Shown: positions 37,456 to 51,100 of the stretch, one piece after another
How positions within the stretch are numbered: the stretch's first letter is position 1
Layout: each line of letters begins with the position of its first letter
Assembly: GCF_003945595.2 (NCBI RefSeq)
Contig: NW_024104421.1
Coordinates: forward strand, 3,720,001-3,784,000
From: Pipra filicauda
Taxonomy: Eukaryota; Chordata; Aves; Passeriformes; Pipridae
Direction of reading: 5' to 3'
Length of the DNA: 64,000 nucleotides
The notes under the pieces: generated by a model
Databases searched by the model: none
What the model was told of the DNA's origin: nothing
What the model saw: only the letters and a program-made list of their open reading frames with translations
Program-made: the position numbers and the translations under genes

Positions 37456-37468
37456 AAGAAAAAAAAAA
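37411..37468. repeat. A43 homopolymer plus GAAA-type tail
   Basis: The plus strand has 43 consecutive A at 37411-37453, then GAAAG and a further A run to 37468. In the WNK1 transcript it is a U43 tract inside the 3'UTR. It is length-polymorphic by nature and assembly length may be approximate. Confidence 0.9.
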
Positions 37469-38853
37469 GGTAAGAAAAGCAATCCCAGCAGACAAGCCCA
37501 ACGAGCAATGGCACCTCTCCCTCAATCCACATCCTGACCAAACATCTTTACCACTTCACAGGTGGAGTCAAACTGCATCTTAAGTTGGGCCTTTCCCAAA
37601 GATACACGTTCTCCCCATCCTCTCTCCGCTTCTGATCCAGACCTCCTGCCTCCACAGACAATATTGGTTAGTCTTGTTTTAGCTTCACCCGCAACCCTCC
37701 GTCTCTCCCCCACCTGGCCCCTGTCACACCAGCAACTTCAGACTGCCCGCCTGGACAAGCTTCCCCGACACACAGAACGTTGTTCCAACCCGCGGCCTCA
37801 ATGACTTCCCCCTCCACACACCTACTCCGAGCGGCACCGGGACCTGGAGCGTCCCGGGCGCTGGGTACAAACAAAGCCACCCCTCACTGAACATGCCCTC
37901 TGCCCACCTGGGGTCTGCTGGGAAGACGACGCTAAACTGCAGAAGCAATAGAAGTCCAAGGCACTAAAATATCCAGCAAGCATACTGGGAGAACAGACAA
38001 GTATTCAAGTACATTAATTTATACAATTTTACATTCACATTTATTTATCTAATACAATGAAAATACAAAGGAAAAAGTTAAAGTGTCTCCAATAAGTATA
38101 AGGATATAGCTAGCTTTTTTTCCCATTTTTTCTTTTTAACTTTTTAACCCTCTATATTCCACTCATTTTTAAACTACTGTTGTCCAACAACATTTATATA
38201 TCACAGTGTTTCCACATCAAAACTGATGGTAAGTACATGTCCGCAGGGAACTTTTAAATTTTTTTTTAACAATTTAAATTGCTCTAATGCTGCAGTCAAA
38301 GCTGTTAATATCTTACTTAAAGCAGTAATGACCTATCAAGCACGGGCTGCACTGCAAGTCCATTTGTGTGCCCCATCTTTTCAGAGCCAGATATGATTGA
38401 CCAGGGAGAGGGAGAGGAGGGGAATTTGGACAGCTTTTTTCCTGATCTTGGTTCTTCAGGGAGAGGTGAGAAGCATGCTAAAGCCTCATGCTAGGGTTCA
38501 GCTCTCCCACCTCAACACATGTGGATTCAGCTTCAAACCAGAGAAAAAATTTACAGCAAGACTGTATTAACTGACCCCATGACTCCTCTTCACAGCTCTT
38601 GTTCCACACAAGAGCGGGACCCCCTCGGTGAAAAGCACTGTCCCATCACAAGGATGCTGATCATCCTCCTCCCCCTTCCAAGTGTGTGGGGAAACCCCCT
38701 TTACAGAGAGTTGACAGCAATGGTTGGAAAAGATAAATTCATTCCCAGTCTGGCAAGCTACCAGTTCATTGCAGCACTAGTAGTTGATACAGGGCCCCAT
38801 TTCCCTCCCCACATCCTGTCCCGAGGTCTCGCCAGCGTGGTCTCCGAGCAGGG

Positions 38854-39168
38854 CTAAGTGGTCCGCAGGTTGGAGCCGGGAGGGTTGCTGACCGACTTCT
38901 GCAAACTGCTGATGTTGAAGCTTTGCAAAGAGGCGGCACCTACGGGCTGGAACTGGCCGAGCGGTGGCTGTGCTGGACCGCCCGCCCCACTCCACGGAGC
39001 GGGGAAAGACGCTGCTGGATAACCGTACGGCTGCGGAGGGCATATAGGCTTTGTGAAAGGACCTAAAGAGGTAGCTGATGCTGCAGGGATGGGCGTAGCA
39101 CCCAGGGAGGATGTCATAGAGATACAGAGCTGACCTGGTGCCGAGAATTTTCTTGCCATTCCAGGGGC
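38854..39168 (-). CDS. WNK1: WNK1 terminal coding exon
   Basis: 104 codons plus TAA at 38856-38854. Starts [18 protein letters not shown] after acceptor TTTTCTTTCAG, continues Ala/Pro/Gly-rich ([17 protein letters not shown]), and ends [13 protein letters not shown], essentially the vertebrate WNK1 C-terminus. Phase 0 at the 5' edge. Confidence 0.98.
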   Translation of the reverse strand, partial: APGMARKFSAPGQLCISMTSSLGATPIPAASATSLGPFTKPICPPQPYGYPAASFPAPWSGAGGPAQPPLGQFQPVGAASLQSFNISSLQKSVSNPPGSNLRTT

Positions 39169-42100
39169 CTGAAAGAAAACCCAACCGCCAAGAAAAGTTA
39201 TGTAACTGTGCTTAAAAATCACCAGTCCACCCCTCGGTCCACAGGCCATTCCCAGTGAGTGTTTACAAGGATAAGCCGTGGCCCCCTCCTCTTCAGTTAC
39301 CCCCATCCCTTCCAGAGCAGGAGATACATCCTGCACAGAAGGAGCCAGCTCACAGTTTCCCAGAGCACTTGTCCCAGCTGCACAGCAGCTGTGCTCCAGC
39401 CGTGTTTGACGCCACAGCAACAACCCCACAGCTTCCCACCATAAACGCTCACGGATCACATCTTACCTCATAACTACTATGCCCTTTGCCAACTTTCTTG
39501 CCAGACAGGTTCATGGCATCCCGGGCCCAGTTATCGACCAGCTTGTGCAGGTCATCTGTGAAAGTCCCTTTCCGGCTCGAGGCGATAGCAGTGGGCTGGG
39601 TCTGGGGGGCTTGGCTGTTCACTGCAGCCCCAACTGTGTTAGTGCTGCTGGTCCCTACAAATACAAAAACCGGGAATCAAAACTAAGGTTAAAGATCATC
39701 TTCCTCTCGTGCATGAAATAACTGTGGTAATGGTACACCAATAGAGAGCCAGTTAAAATGCCATGCAGATTAATTCTAAGTTTTGATTCCAGGACACACT
39801 GAAGTGGGAACTACAAGGACTCCTACAGGCATTTTCTCAGATTGAGATATGTTTATTTTGCTAGAAGTGCTGCAAGTGGTCATCTTATAAGAGGGGAATG
39901 GTAGCAGCCTACAGGTCTTTGTAGAGGAAAAAGGACATTAGATTTCAGCACTGAATCACAGTACACGAGGCACATCGCTCTCTCATCCTAAACCTTTTAA
40001 TTAGTAGCAACCACTATTGGCACAGGTCAATTCCACCTTGGGGGACAATGCTGGATGCTGAATAAGGAGCAGTAAAATCAGCATTGCCAGCTGCTCTGTA
40101 GCAAATTATCTCCACTTTGTAAAATGAAGAGAAAAATTCACCCAGTTTACATACACACAAAAAAGAGACAGTAAGAAACAGCAACTGTTGTTTCCAATAG
40201 CTGCCATACTTATGTTCTTGAGGATAACCAGATGGGGCTGTCTTAATCCACCAAACAGCCAGGATCAGCAGGGGAAGTCTGCACCGCATTAAATTTTGCT
40301 TTTTGCCTCTGAAAGCATTTTTTTGCCATTATGTTCAGATTTCCTATGTCAGAAGAATAAGCATTTCAGATGCAAACAACTAACACAGCTTAAAGAAGGC
40401 AGGAGTGAGACTAGTTCCTCAGATAAGCTTTGACAAGTTTTTCTATTCACTGCAAGAACACAAAACCCCTTCAAATAAATACCAGGTTTCGGTTCTGCTG
40501 GAAAGCTTGTTGAACATTATCCTGTGGGGGGAAAAAGCAATCTAGAAGCTTTGTTTTGGACAGCCTCACTATGCTCCTCATACTTATAAACAACAAACTG
40601 CACTCAAATTTCGGTTTTTCAAAGGCAGACCTCATAACAGGAATCAAAGAAATTGCATTTTGCGCAGAATCCTAAATTCCCAGCAATATTGCAAAGCATC
40701 CTCATTTACAGACATGGAAGTGCTGGTTAACCACTAGAGCACACCCAACAACAAAATCAACATCAGCAGTGCTAAAGCCAGCACTGCTTGCAAGCACACA
40801 TCCTCACCTACTTCGTGCCTAAAGATCCTCAAACATTTCTACTTGCTCCCTCTGGAGACTGCAGCTGGGAAATCCATGAAAACCTGCATTTATGGCAGGC
40901 ATTTCTGAGAGGAAAACCGATTTAAAAGTAGAGCACCAGAAATGCCAGCAATGAACATCACATCTCTACTGCAAAGGCCAAATGGTGGCATGGCTGTCTC
41001 TTGCCTGACAGCTCCCTTCGTCTGTTCCACTGTCCCTGGCTATCAGCCACATTCCTTGCAACCACTGTATCAAAGAAAGAACTGGTTCCAAACCTCTGCA
41101 GGAATGTTTCGTATCGAGGAGTGAATTAGGAAGGTGAGGTACTTACTATGCAGGACAAATAAACAAAGTGTTACTGCCTCTAGTAGTGCTGAGGAGGGAA
41201 GGATACGTATCCGTCCCACCAGTCCCAGCTCAAGCATGGAAGTGGCTCCCAGTCTGGGTGCCCACAGGTGGGGCAGCAGTTGTTAGGGGCAGGCATGCAA
41301 CAGTACATACGAAAAGGGAAGAATAAGGTTCCCTGAGCAGGGAGTGTGGCTGCAGCACGGATGAAGAGCAGCAGGAACACACTGTACGGTACAAGGAAAG
41401 TCTGCAGTGAAGTAACAAGAACCTGAAGCATGCATCATGTGGAAAGGGCTCTGAATGCAATTATTTAATAAGAGCAACGATGTGAAAGGTGAAATTAAAG
41501 ACAAATGAGGCAAAAGCGAGAAAGTACTTGGGGGAGGGGGAACGCTGCCAAAACCAGTAATCATCACATTCCACCATGAGAGTTCATGCAGGGATTGACA
41601 CACTTGCTCTCATCCTCTTCCCGATGGCCAGCATCTGCTTTTGATATTTCACATTTCCACTTCAATCACTAAGTACACTGGATTCTGGACCTACACTGGA
41701 GAGGTTCCTCAGGCCACGCAAGGGAGAGAACTAATCAAAGCACATGCTACAGTGTGTTCAGCTGAAGATATGAAAGATCAGTTCATAAAGTTTAAGTGTT
41801 TTCAAAAGAAATGGATTGGTTCAGTGTGAGAAAGGTGGGAGGCTGAGAGAGCTCTGTCTGCAAAAGTGATTTTGTTAAGGAGCTCCCATCTCAGGTCACA
41901 GACATAACAGGTTAGAGCATCATAGCTGAGCAACACAACTAAAGCTCTCATGTAATGTCAATTCAAAAAAGTACTTCTCAGGAATTTCCCATTTTAGCTC
42001 TTCCACAGTCACTGCCTGCAGAAACTGCCATCCAGAAGAGTCTGAAAAGGAAGTGCTTCAACTTGTAGCATTCAATGGAAACAACCCCCCACATTCCTGC

Positions 42101-45100
42101 TCGGTCACAGCAGCCGTCCCCAGTTCTGCTCTGACATGAAGGATCTCAAGTGAAACAGGCTCCTCTCTCCCCAGCCCACTACCTACATGCCTTCATTCAG
42201 CCCTTTATTCCCCCCCCATAAAAAACCAGTCAAAAGACACCTTTAAAACAGTCTTAAATGACATGAGCACACACAGGCTTTTCTAAACATCTCTTGCTTT
42301 GGGAGACACACTAGAGATCTCTACTCTCTTATGCTTTTGAAATGTTGAAGAAGTGTCTGCAATTGGATCCATCACTGAGGTGACAAGCCCCATTAAATCC
42401 CAAACAAAGCAGCTGCTCTGTGGTACAACTCTAGCACAATACAGTGAGCAACTGACCCTGACACTAAAGCTGCTCTTGTTAGCGATGGGCAGAGCTCCAC
42501 AGTGAAGGTGAGGTTCTGCCTGCCTCCACTGGGCTGCAAGAGCAGCAGCCTGACTACTCAATATACTAATGACAGAGCACACATTAGAGGGCATAACACA
42601 GACAGACAGATGCTGTGCTGGAGACAGAGTCAGGGACATAAGGCTTCAGTGACCAGGAAAAGCTGATGAATAGCTTTACAGTCAGCAATCGGAGATAACA
42701 GAAATAAGATAATTACTACAGAGCTGGTTGCAAGGACAGACTTTTTTCACCATCTTCCCTGAAGCACAAAGAGAGAGTAATTTGTTAAAGATAAGAGAAA
42801 CAGTGAGAAACGTTTAGTATCAGGAAGCATTACAAAAAGCTTGGTGAGAAACAGAGAACACAGCACAGCAGGGCTCTTGCAGTCACTACTAGGACATTCT
42901 AGCAGAAACCCAAAGACTGGTCTGATGGTTTAATCAGTTGTACTTTCAGAAAGAAAAGAGGCCCAGCCTCCTATATTTATTCTTCATAATTCCCAAACTA
43001 TAGTGAAGAATGTCAGGAGACAATAAGGTCACAACTGGTTCTTATCAGAAAAGGAAAAGCAAGTACATCTTCCATTTTTGTCAGGATGTACAAAGCATTT
43101 TACAACTATCAAAGTTTGACCAGCAACATAAGAAAGATTTATTTGATAGGTCAAGCGCTCTTAGTTTGTCACCCTATTTTCTCAGATCTGTGAAAACAGT
43201 TCAGACATTCCCCACCAAGCTGTACCACTCTGTTTCTCCAGCTGCACAGTTAAAAGCATCAATCACTGCACTGTTTCCTCAAGACCGCTGATTCTAACCC
43301 AGCATCTTCTCCAGTTGTCACTCTCCACAGCAGTCTGCAACAGCATTTCAAGGACAACACTCCAGGAAACAAGCAACCTGCAGTAAGCCAAGTGCCAGGC
43401 CAAGCTGTGCCATGCCAAGTATTACCTGCTTTTACAGGACAGCTACAACACTCTTTTCAACAGGAATCTGTTTCCCTCAGCACCAGTCCCAAAAGTAGGA
43501 GACACACATGCAAAAGTACTCTTCTAGCTAAATGACAGTCAATTTGCAGTCAAGGCCTTGTAAGTAAATTATACTCTGATATATTTAATTCATTGCCAAT
43601 TCTAGAAACAGACTGGCTGTTCCTCATATTCCCTACCCAAAAAGAGGACAGGCCGGACTACAGATAATTTTTAAAAGTTAGCTTTGGTAAGAATTTAACT
43701 TCTTCCAAGAAAAGAACCATAAATTTTGACATTGCAGATGTCAGTGCACATCTGCACATTAATATACCAAGCAAAATCATTTAAAGATGCTCAATTTGAA
43801 AAATTAACTACCATTAGTGCTTATATCCCAAATCCAATGAAGCGGGATAGAATTATCATCGCAAAACTCAACAGCTTAGTAAGAAGTCTCCCCTCCCTCT
43901 GACTCCCTCCCTTTCTCAGGAGGATGGAGCTGGTTGCATTGCAGCTGTCTCTGCAGAAGGCCAGGCCCAGTTCCCACACACAGCTCTGGCTCAGCTGTGC
44001 CACCGCCGACCGTAGCGAGACAGATGATGCAGATGTGTGGTACTGCCATGCAGAGCAGCGACTGAAGGTCTCTTCACAGCACTTAAAGCTTTCTCATATC
44101 AGGTCATTCCAGAGGGTGGGAAACAAATATCGGGCATTTAAAGGGTCTAGACTGCAGAAGCAGCATAGGAAATGTTGCAGCACTCCCAATAAAAAGCATC
44201 ACATAGCAGCTCAAGCGTATTGTTATTTCAGCCACATCAGAAGTTTGAGGCTCTCTTGTAAGTCTGGCCTAACGTAAGCACAAATGAAAGGATTCTGAAA
44301 AGAGCCGCAAGGTAACTCATGAGACAGAATGTCTGAAGATATCTACTTAAATAAATGTCTATTTACCATTTTCACTGCTATTTGTTGCACATTTAATATA
44401 TGTCCAATTCCCAGTAAAAATTTCTAAACCTGGGCCCGTTAGTAGGTAAGGATCTTTTGAGTTTGCCTGGAAATATCCTCTAATTATTTTTAAAACCCTC
44501 ACTGCTTCCAGCTTTAGTTATCTATCTGCTGATTATCATAAGAAGTCACTGCTAACTGCCTACAGGTGGCATCAATGCTCTGCACTGTCATGAGCACTGG
44601 TGCCGAGGACACGCGGAAGCTTGTCCAACTTGCACTGTGGGCACACTGCTGGAGGAGGGCAACATATTCTCCCCACCAGTTACTGCAGTGTCCAGCAAAG
44701 GCATAATTTGAAAAACAAATCTTCCTCACTCTTTCAGTACAAAGATTACCTCCCCTACAAGTCTCCTGCCACCTAACATGCTAAAGAAAAATTACTGAGG
44801 CAGGCCAAAATAAAATGCCCATGCACCTGTACCTTGCTAACTCTCCCCAGCTTGTGTCACTTCACTGACCTGTCCTGAAAGTTTCCACTAAAGGTTTAGA
44901 GAAAATGAGTGCTTGTGATCATGAATTTAACAACAGAGAATACCTGACATGAGAACCCAAACTTCTAAAGGCGTGCTAAGAGCAGCTCAGCTGAGCCATG
45001 GCATGGGAGGGAATACAAGGTGGTGGATGAGAATGGGCTGCATGAAACAGATCCAAGCAGCAGAAACAGAAACCAAGAAGACAAAACAAAAAACAGACAA

Positions 45101-48100
45101 GGAAGGAGTAAAGGTGTTACACACAAAGAGCCAAGCAGGGCGTACTCAGAAATCGGGTCCTCCTGCCACCAGGCTTGAACGTCACTCTCTCAGATGCACA
45201 GTTAAACTTCGCACAGCCTGTGAGAAAACAAGAACGGGAAGAACAGAGAAAGGAGAGGAGAAGAGACAGAACACCACTACAAGATGTTAGCAACTTGAAG
45301 TTGGAAGGGTGAAATGCATTAACATGACACACAAGAATAAGTCTCAAAGCGTGGACCAAAGAGTACACAGACAATATACGGAGTGAAGGGACTCCTTCCA
45401 ACACCTCCAGACATTAAGCCAAGCTTGCAGTGTTGTTCTCCAGTACATAACCCAACAATAAGGTTGCAATCTATAGGAAAGCCAAATCCTGGCAGAAGTG
45501 TCCAATTCCAAAATGGTACCGCACAACTCTAGATACAGGGAGATGATTCAAGTAGCTCCAAAATACTTGAAACAGTTCTTTAAAAAAACCTTTACAGAAA
45601 ATTCTTCCATAAAGTCTGTTTCCATTTTCTGCCTGTACTTCTCCAGTTTCAGCAAAAACACACATTAGAATTGATGTAATCAATCAGTCTATAGCAAAGC
45701 TTTTCAAAAAGATGTGCAAGGGGGAAAAAACCTGGAACAGCTAAGTTCAGAGAAATAAAGGAGTCATCCCCTTAACAACTGGCAAGTAGAAAAAGCCCTT
45801 CCTACCAAATAAGTCAGAGCTGTGCCTGAGAAATTATTTGATAACGTACTAATAACAAGCAATCCACGATCCGAATAACCTGAGTAAATGAACAATTTAC
45901 TATTCCCACCATTTCATCCTCCTACACTGACTCTTCCTTCCAGGATAATTTTTTATCTAACAATTGAAGAACATGAGCCTTTCTTTTTTTTACCTTTTAC
46001 TGTTAAAAATTCCATTGACAGAAACAGGCAAAGCAGTTTGGAAGTCTAGAAGGACTCTGAGTCTTCAGAAATTTTCTTCAGAAATTTCCTACTATTTTAG
46101 TTATCTGTTAACATCAAACCTGCTCTGCCCCTTCCTTAGTCTAACTTCTCATTTCCAACCTGTCTCCCCTTCCCCTCAGCCTATACCTCTCCCACAGGTC
46201 AGCAGAGCATCACTTGCCACCACCCCACTGCACTCTTTTGTCCCTGGGGCTCTCGTTACAGCAGATGGGGCCATTCATCACTTCAACCACCTCACACTTC
46301 ACCGGTGTGAGCAGCTAAAAATCTAGGTGCAAAAACCAGCCTTATCACCCTTCACACATAGGCTGGGGACTCCAAAACTGCTTTACACCATATACTAAAA
46401 ATCAAGTGTTATGAAGTGGATCACTCATTTCCGTTGCTAATTACACTAATTTCATTTAGAGTCTTACCTTGGCCCGGTGCCGAAAGGCTCGGTACCGACA
46501 GGGCACCATCACTGGTGAAGGCAGAGTAGAGATTTTCACTAGAAGGTGAAGGTTTGAGGGGCTGCAACAAATGGTTCTGCCCAATCTCTGGCACACTGCT
46601 GGGAGGATGAAGGGTCTGCTGAGGGGGCAAGACTGATGGTGCACTTTGAGCTGACAGATTGCCTAGAGGGGAAAAAAAGGAAGGCAAAAAGTTTTGGTCC
46701 CTCCACATCATTTTCAAAGGTTCTGTCATTGTTCCCAAGGGACAGGGAAAAAAAAAAAACAAACAGAGGAAAGTTTGACTGGAACAATTACTAATGGAAA
46801 AAATGTGTATCATCTTCGGTCAAGCATGACAATTCAGGCAAGACAGGGAGAGGCAGGGGGAGAGAACTACTCCAGTTTCTAAGAAAGCAGTAAGACCAGA
46901 AAAATTCTTCAGTTGTAAAGACAGCTCTGTGCTAGTTCACTGTCACGTGCTCACGTAGAGTTCCCATATCATACGACACCACAGAAGTGAGCAGCCAGGG
47001 TGACTGGACACAGAAACTGCAGCATGACGTGGAATTACTGAAGTGAATATGCAAGAAGCAGTAATAAATATTTCTGCTCACAGTGCTGGCCCTCCAATAC
47101 TGTTTGCTCATCCTACAGGATTTGAGAAACATCTCCAATTACCCAGCAAGCATCTGACATCAACATCATTCAATCAGTAAACAGAACTATTTTCTGAGTT
47201 TTGTTTATTATAAAAATGGTTTTAGTCAAAAAGGAAGCCTTGCCAATTCTCAATTTGTAATCACAATGAGGCTGCAACTCCATTAAAAAAAAATATCACT
47301 ACTTTAACATCCCTCAACTGTGACTAAGTTTCTACACCGAAAGGACACAAGTAATACCACGCTTAAGTGATACTAAAGTAGAAAAAAAATCTCTGCAGAT
47401 GGATGAAGAGACCAGCCCCATTCTGTAAAATCAGTTTCAGGAGAGAACAAGAACAGCTTATCTTGAAAAAACAAAGTTTTCCTCTCATACTGTAAATTTA
47501 CACTTTTCTTCTTAGTCAGAGCCCAATGACTAGTCTGTAAAAAATACAAACCACAACTTTAAAACTGCTCTTACAGAACCATGTAACAGTATCTTTCAGT
47601 GGACTGAAAAAGTCACAAGCAAGACTACCAAATAGCACAAGTAACTTCAAAAACAATAAAGAAATTCAGGGAGGAACCAGTGCACACAGACCCCCTCAAA
47701 TGAAAAGACACACACACAAAGATCTAAGAATGAGAGATGGTACCTTCTCTCTTTTATGTAATAAAAAAATTGAAGAAAGTCTTACCTGATAGCTGAGGGC
47801 TTTTATGTCCCTGGGAGCTGCTACGACTGGACTTGCTGCTTTTTCCTTTAGTAGGTCGTCTCCTTCTTCCTGAAAGGGGTGCAGCTGGGGGAATAATTAC
47901 TGCAGGTGGGGCCTTTCCCAATTTCATATACAGTGACTCAATCTCCTGCTTCTGGCGACTCTGTAGCTCCTGGATCTCTTTAAGGTGCCTAACACGTTAC
48001 AAAAGAGAGTGACTTACAAAAATGCACACAATTCCTCCCCTCCAGTCAAGCCTGGCGTGCTTCTTTGGTCAAGCTCTCGTAAACATTTAAGAAAGGAGGA

Positions 48101-51100
48101 AATAAATCTTTTCCACAAATAGTCACTAAACACACATGGCAGAACACTTGCCATTTTCCAGTGTGCTCTAGCCCTGGCCAGAATTCAAACACAAAGTTCC
48201 CAACATTGTAATCATAAAACCAGGATAAACCGAAGTACAAAAAAAGCATTAAAATGCTACAGGAATAGCTAGATTACTCATTTTCTGAGACATGTGGCCT
48301 TGGAGATTTCTACACTGGTATTGCCTTACATTTTGTTTCAGAGCAGTTGCATACATAGGATTTAAAACTGCCAGCTGCCCTAAAAAAAAAAAGTTCAACT
48401 TTCAGTATAAATAAATTAGTAGGTCACATTGCTTGACTTTTAAATTTTTTTTCTAAGCCCACAAGGTTCCTTTAGGAAAAGAAGAACCATTAGAAATGCC
48501 AGAAATGCATACTAGAAATGCAGAGACTTGTGTGTTATTTTCAAACAAGACTCCATTATTCCCACTAACTACTAAACGTCAGTGATACGCCAAATCCTCC
48601 TTACATCTGCAGTCTTATCCACAGGGCAGCTCTCAATCTACATACAACAAGGTTACAGGTTAGAAAATTAGGCACAGCAAATACGTATATCCCTTTTTTG
48701 TTGTAACTGTGTACTGCTTTCCCACTACAGAATCCTACTTGCCACATAAACACTGACAATGACTCCTGACACTTGGCAAAGGTTGAGCCTTTTAAAGAAG
48801 TCTATTTTTGTTCTTTGTGAATAGGAAAGTACAGGGGAAATTCCTATTTTATACACAAAGAAAAAAGCCTTACTTCTCCCGTAACCGACGGAGTTCCAAT
48901 TTCAAGTCTTCATCTTCAATATCTGACTCGTTGTCACTGCTCATGTAGGAAGAGTTGAATGAGTTGCTAAGGCTCTGGACAGGGAGGCTGATCTTTGACC
49001 CCAGGTGCTGGAGAGAGTCTGGGCTCCCTGAGCCATCATCCAAATCCTTAGCCATCCCACTTAAGAAGGCGGCCTCCGGATCAGAGGACGGACCATTCAT
49101 GTGTGGGGACTGCCTCGACTCCAACTCTTTCTTAGGAGCTGCAGCTGAAGAAGCAACTTGTTCCAAGCCCACAGAGAGAGGAAGAGTCATTGGCTCTTTC
49201 TCTGCACAGCTGACCTCATCCTGAGTCTTTGACACTGAGAAGCGGCCAACTTGATCCGTTGTTGTTGTCACCTGAAAGCGCCCGACCTTAGTAGCCTGAC
49301 CAACATCTACCGGTAATTGCAGCTCGGGATCTGTCTGAGGAATGCCATCCACCACATCCAAGGAAGCACCAGCAACAGCCCCGCTTTTCCGACTGCCAGC
49401 CTGTTTTACCAGTGTACTCTCTGGGCTACTGCCAGAAAGACAAGAATCACTGGAGGTGGTTTCAAATTGCACTGGCTTAGTTTCAGGTTTGTCACCCTCT
49501 TTTAGCGCATCATCCACTGCCACGGATACCTAGAATAGAAATACAAACATGCAGACTTTCTTGTTTTTTCCCTAATATCATGCTTTTATTTACTTTAATA
49601 GTAAGATACATCTGAGAGGGGAAAATAACTCATTTCCTTGGTATGCCACAAAGCAAGCTACTGCTTCCCTGCAGGCAACACACTGCCACACAAAATAGTA
49701 TTTCCGAGCATTCTGGAGGATTAACTCCAAGACACACAGCAGATTTAGATAGGGCTTCCTTCACCAGCAGGACACAGTACAGTGAACACCCCAGCACTGT
49801 TAGTGAAAGAGCAGCTGATATTAAAGACCAAAGCCTGACATGATAAAACACTGTATTTACAATTCCAGACCTGCACAGACTAGTGCAATCTCTGCCCCAA
49901 ATGAAAACAGCATCTGCATGAAATGCAGCGTTCACAAGCTCTATGTGGGCATTCTCTCCCGACAGTGAAGTCCAGCACAAGGAACACTGAGCTGGCATGG
50001 CACAGGAACTGCTCAAAGATCTGGATCAACAACCAAGTGAGCTGAACATCTCCTACCTGAAACCGCCCCATCTTCAGGACACTGGCTCCTGCTGTGGTAG
50101 CCACAGCACTGCTCTCTCCGTCACCTGGTGCTGAAGATAAGGAAAAGGAGAATGGGATTAACAGGAAAACAAGCAACAAATTATTTGAACTCCAACTATT
50201 TCTTTTTAATTCAACTACCCATGAACTCCTAACAGGCCTTTGGATTCATAGTATCATATGAATATTAAAAAGTTAATTATTAATGTTAAGTTGAAGTATT
50301 TTTCTACGAAGCTTCCGTGCTCAGTGTATTTGACGAAAGCGCACTTTTAGGTAACAGTAAAAAAGCACACTAATTTCAAAAAAGGAATGTGAAAGAGACA
50401 AATAATTAAAAACAGAACCAAAATTCAAGCAAGAAAAAGCTTCTTTTAATTCAGTACCCACACTGACTACCTAAATTTCACAAATACTGGGGACAATTCA
50501 TTAATAGAAAAGTAGTAAGTTGAAGAAATGCTATAAACCACATTTACTTAAAGCAGTCTATCTGAAGCTTTTAGAGCTGGATTCTTAGGTGTCAGCTCCT
50601 AGTTTTGTTGCTCTGTGCACTGGCAGCGTAAAGTTACAAAGCTGAGAAATAACATTCTATTTTTAAATCAGTTCTATTGGACAGCTTGCTCTGTTTATTA
50701 ACCAACTTTCCAGATTGTTTACTTGTACCTTCTAAACTTTGATAGACAAAATCCAACTCATTTTATTGCAGACTAATGGGTTCTACAGTATACTACACCA
50801 GCAACGTACCAAAATGGCATATTTTATTTTACTACAGAGTTTTTGAAGGTTTGTCACTAAACTTCAGAGGCACATGCATGTTAAATAGTGTTTATTAGAT
50901 AGTTTGAGAAATAATTTCAGCACCATATTAACAGCTTCTTTTAAAAATGGAAGACTTCAAAAACTAAAACAATTAGGTGAATACTGACAGGAAAGTCTCA
51001 GACTATTTTGCAAATGTTTGGATTCCACCCTGACAACTGAATTCATTTCGATTTGAAAGTCATTGATCATCCAGACAACCTTCACTTGTTCTAAAGCATC

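Larger units (their letters stand above)
36255..38853 (-). other. WNK1: WNK1 3'UTR
   Basis: Follows the WNK1 stop codon on the minus strand. Three AATAAA hexamers lie at 36283-36304, and a more proximal AATAAA at 38040-38045 could give a shorter form. The body is AT-rich with short conserved-looking T/A blocks and no frame of note, as usual for the long WNK1 3'UTR. It contains a 43-base homopolymer at 37411-37453. The exact cleavage position is inferred from the distal hexamers. Confidence 0.8.

Noticed and set aside
43434..43500. Possible extra WNK1 exon ending at CAG/GTAATA
   Set aside because: No convincing acceptor and no consistent open frame in phase 1.
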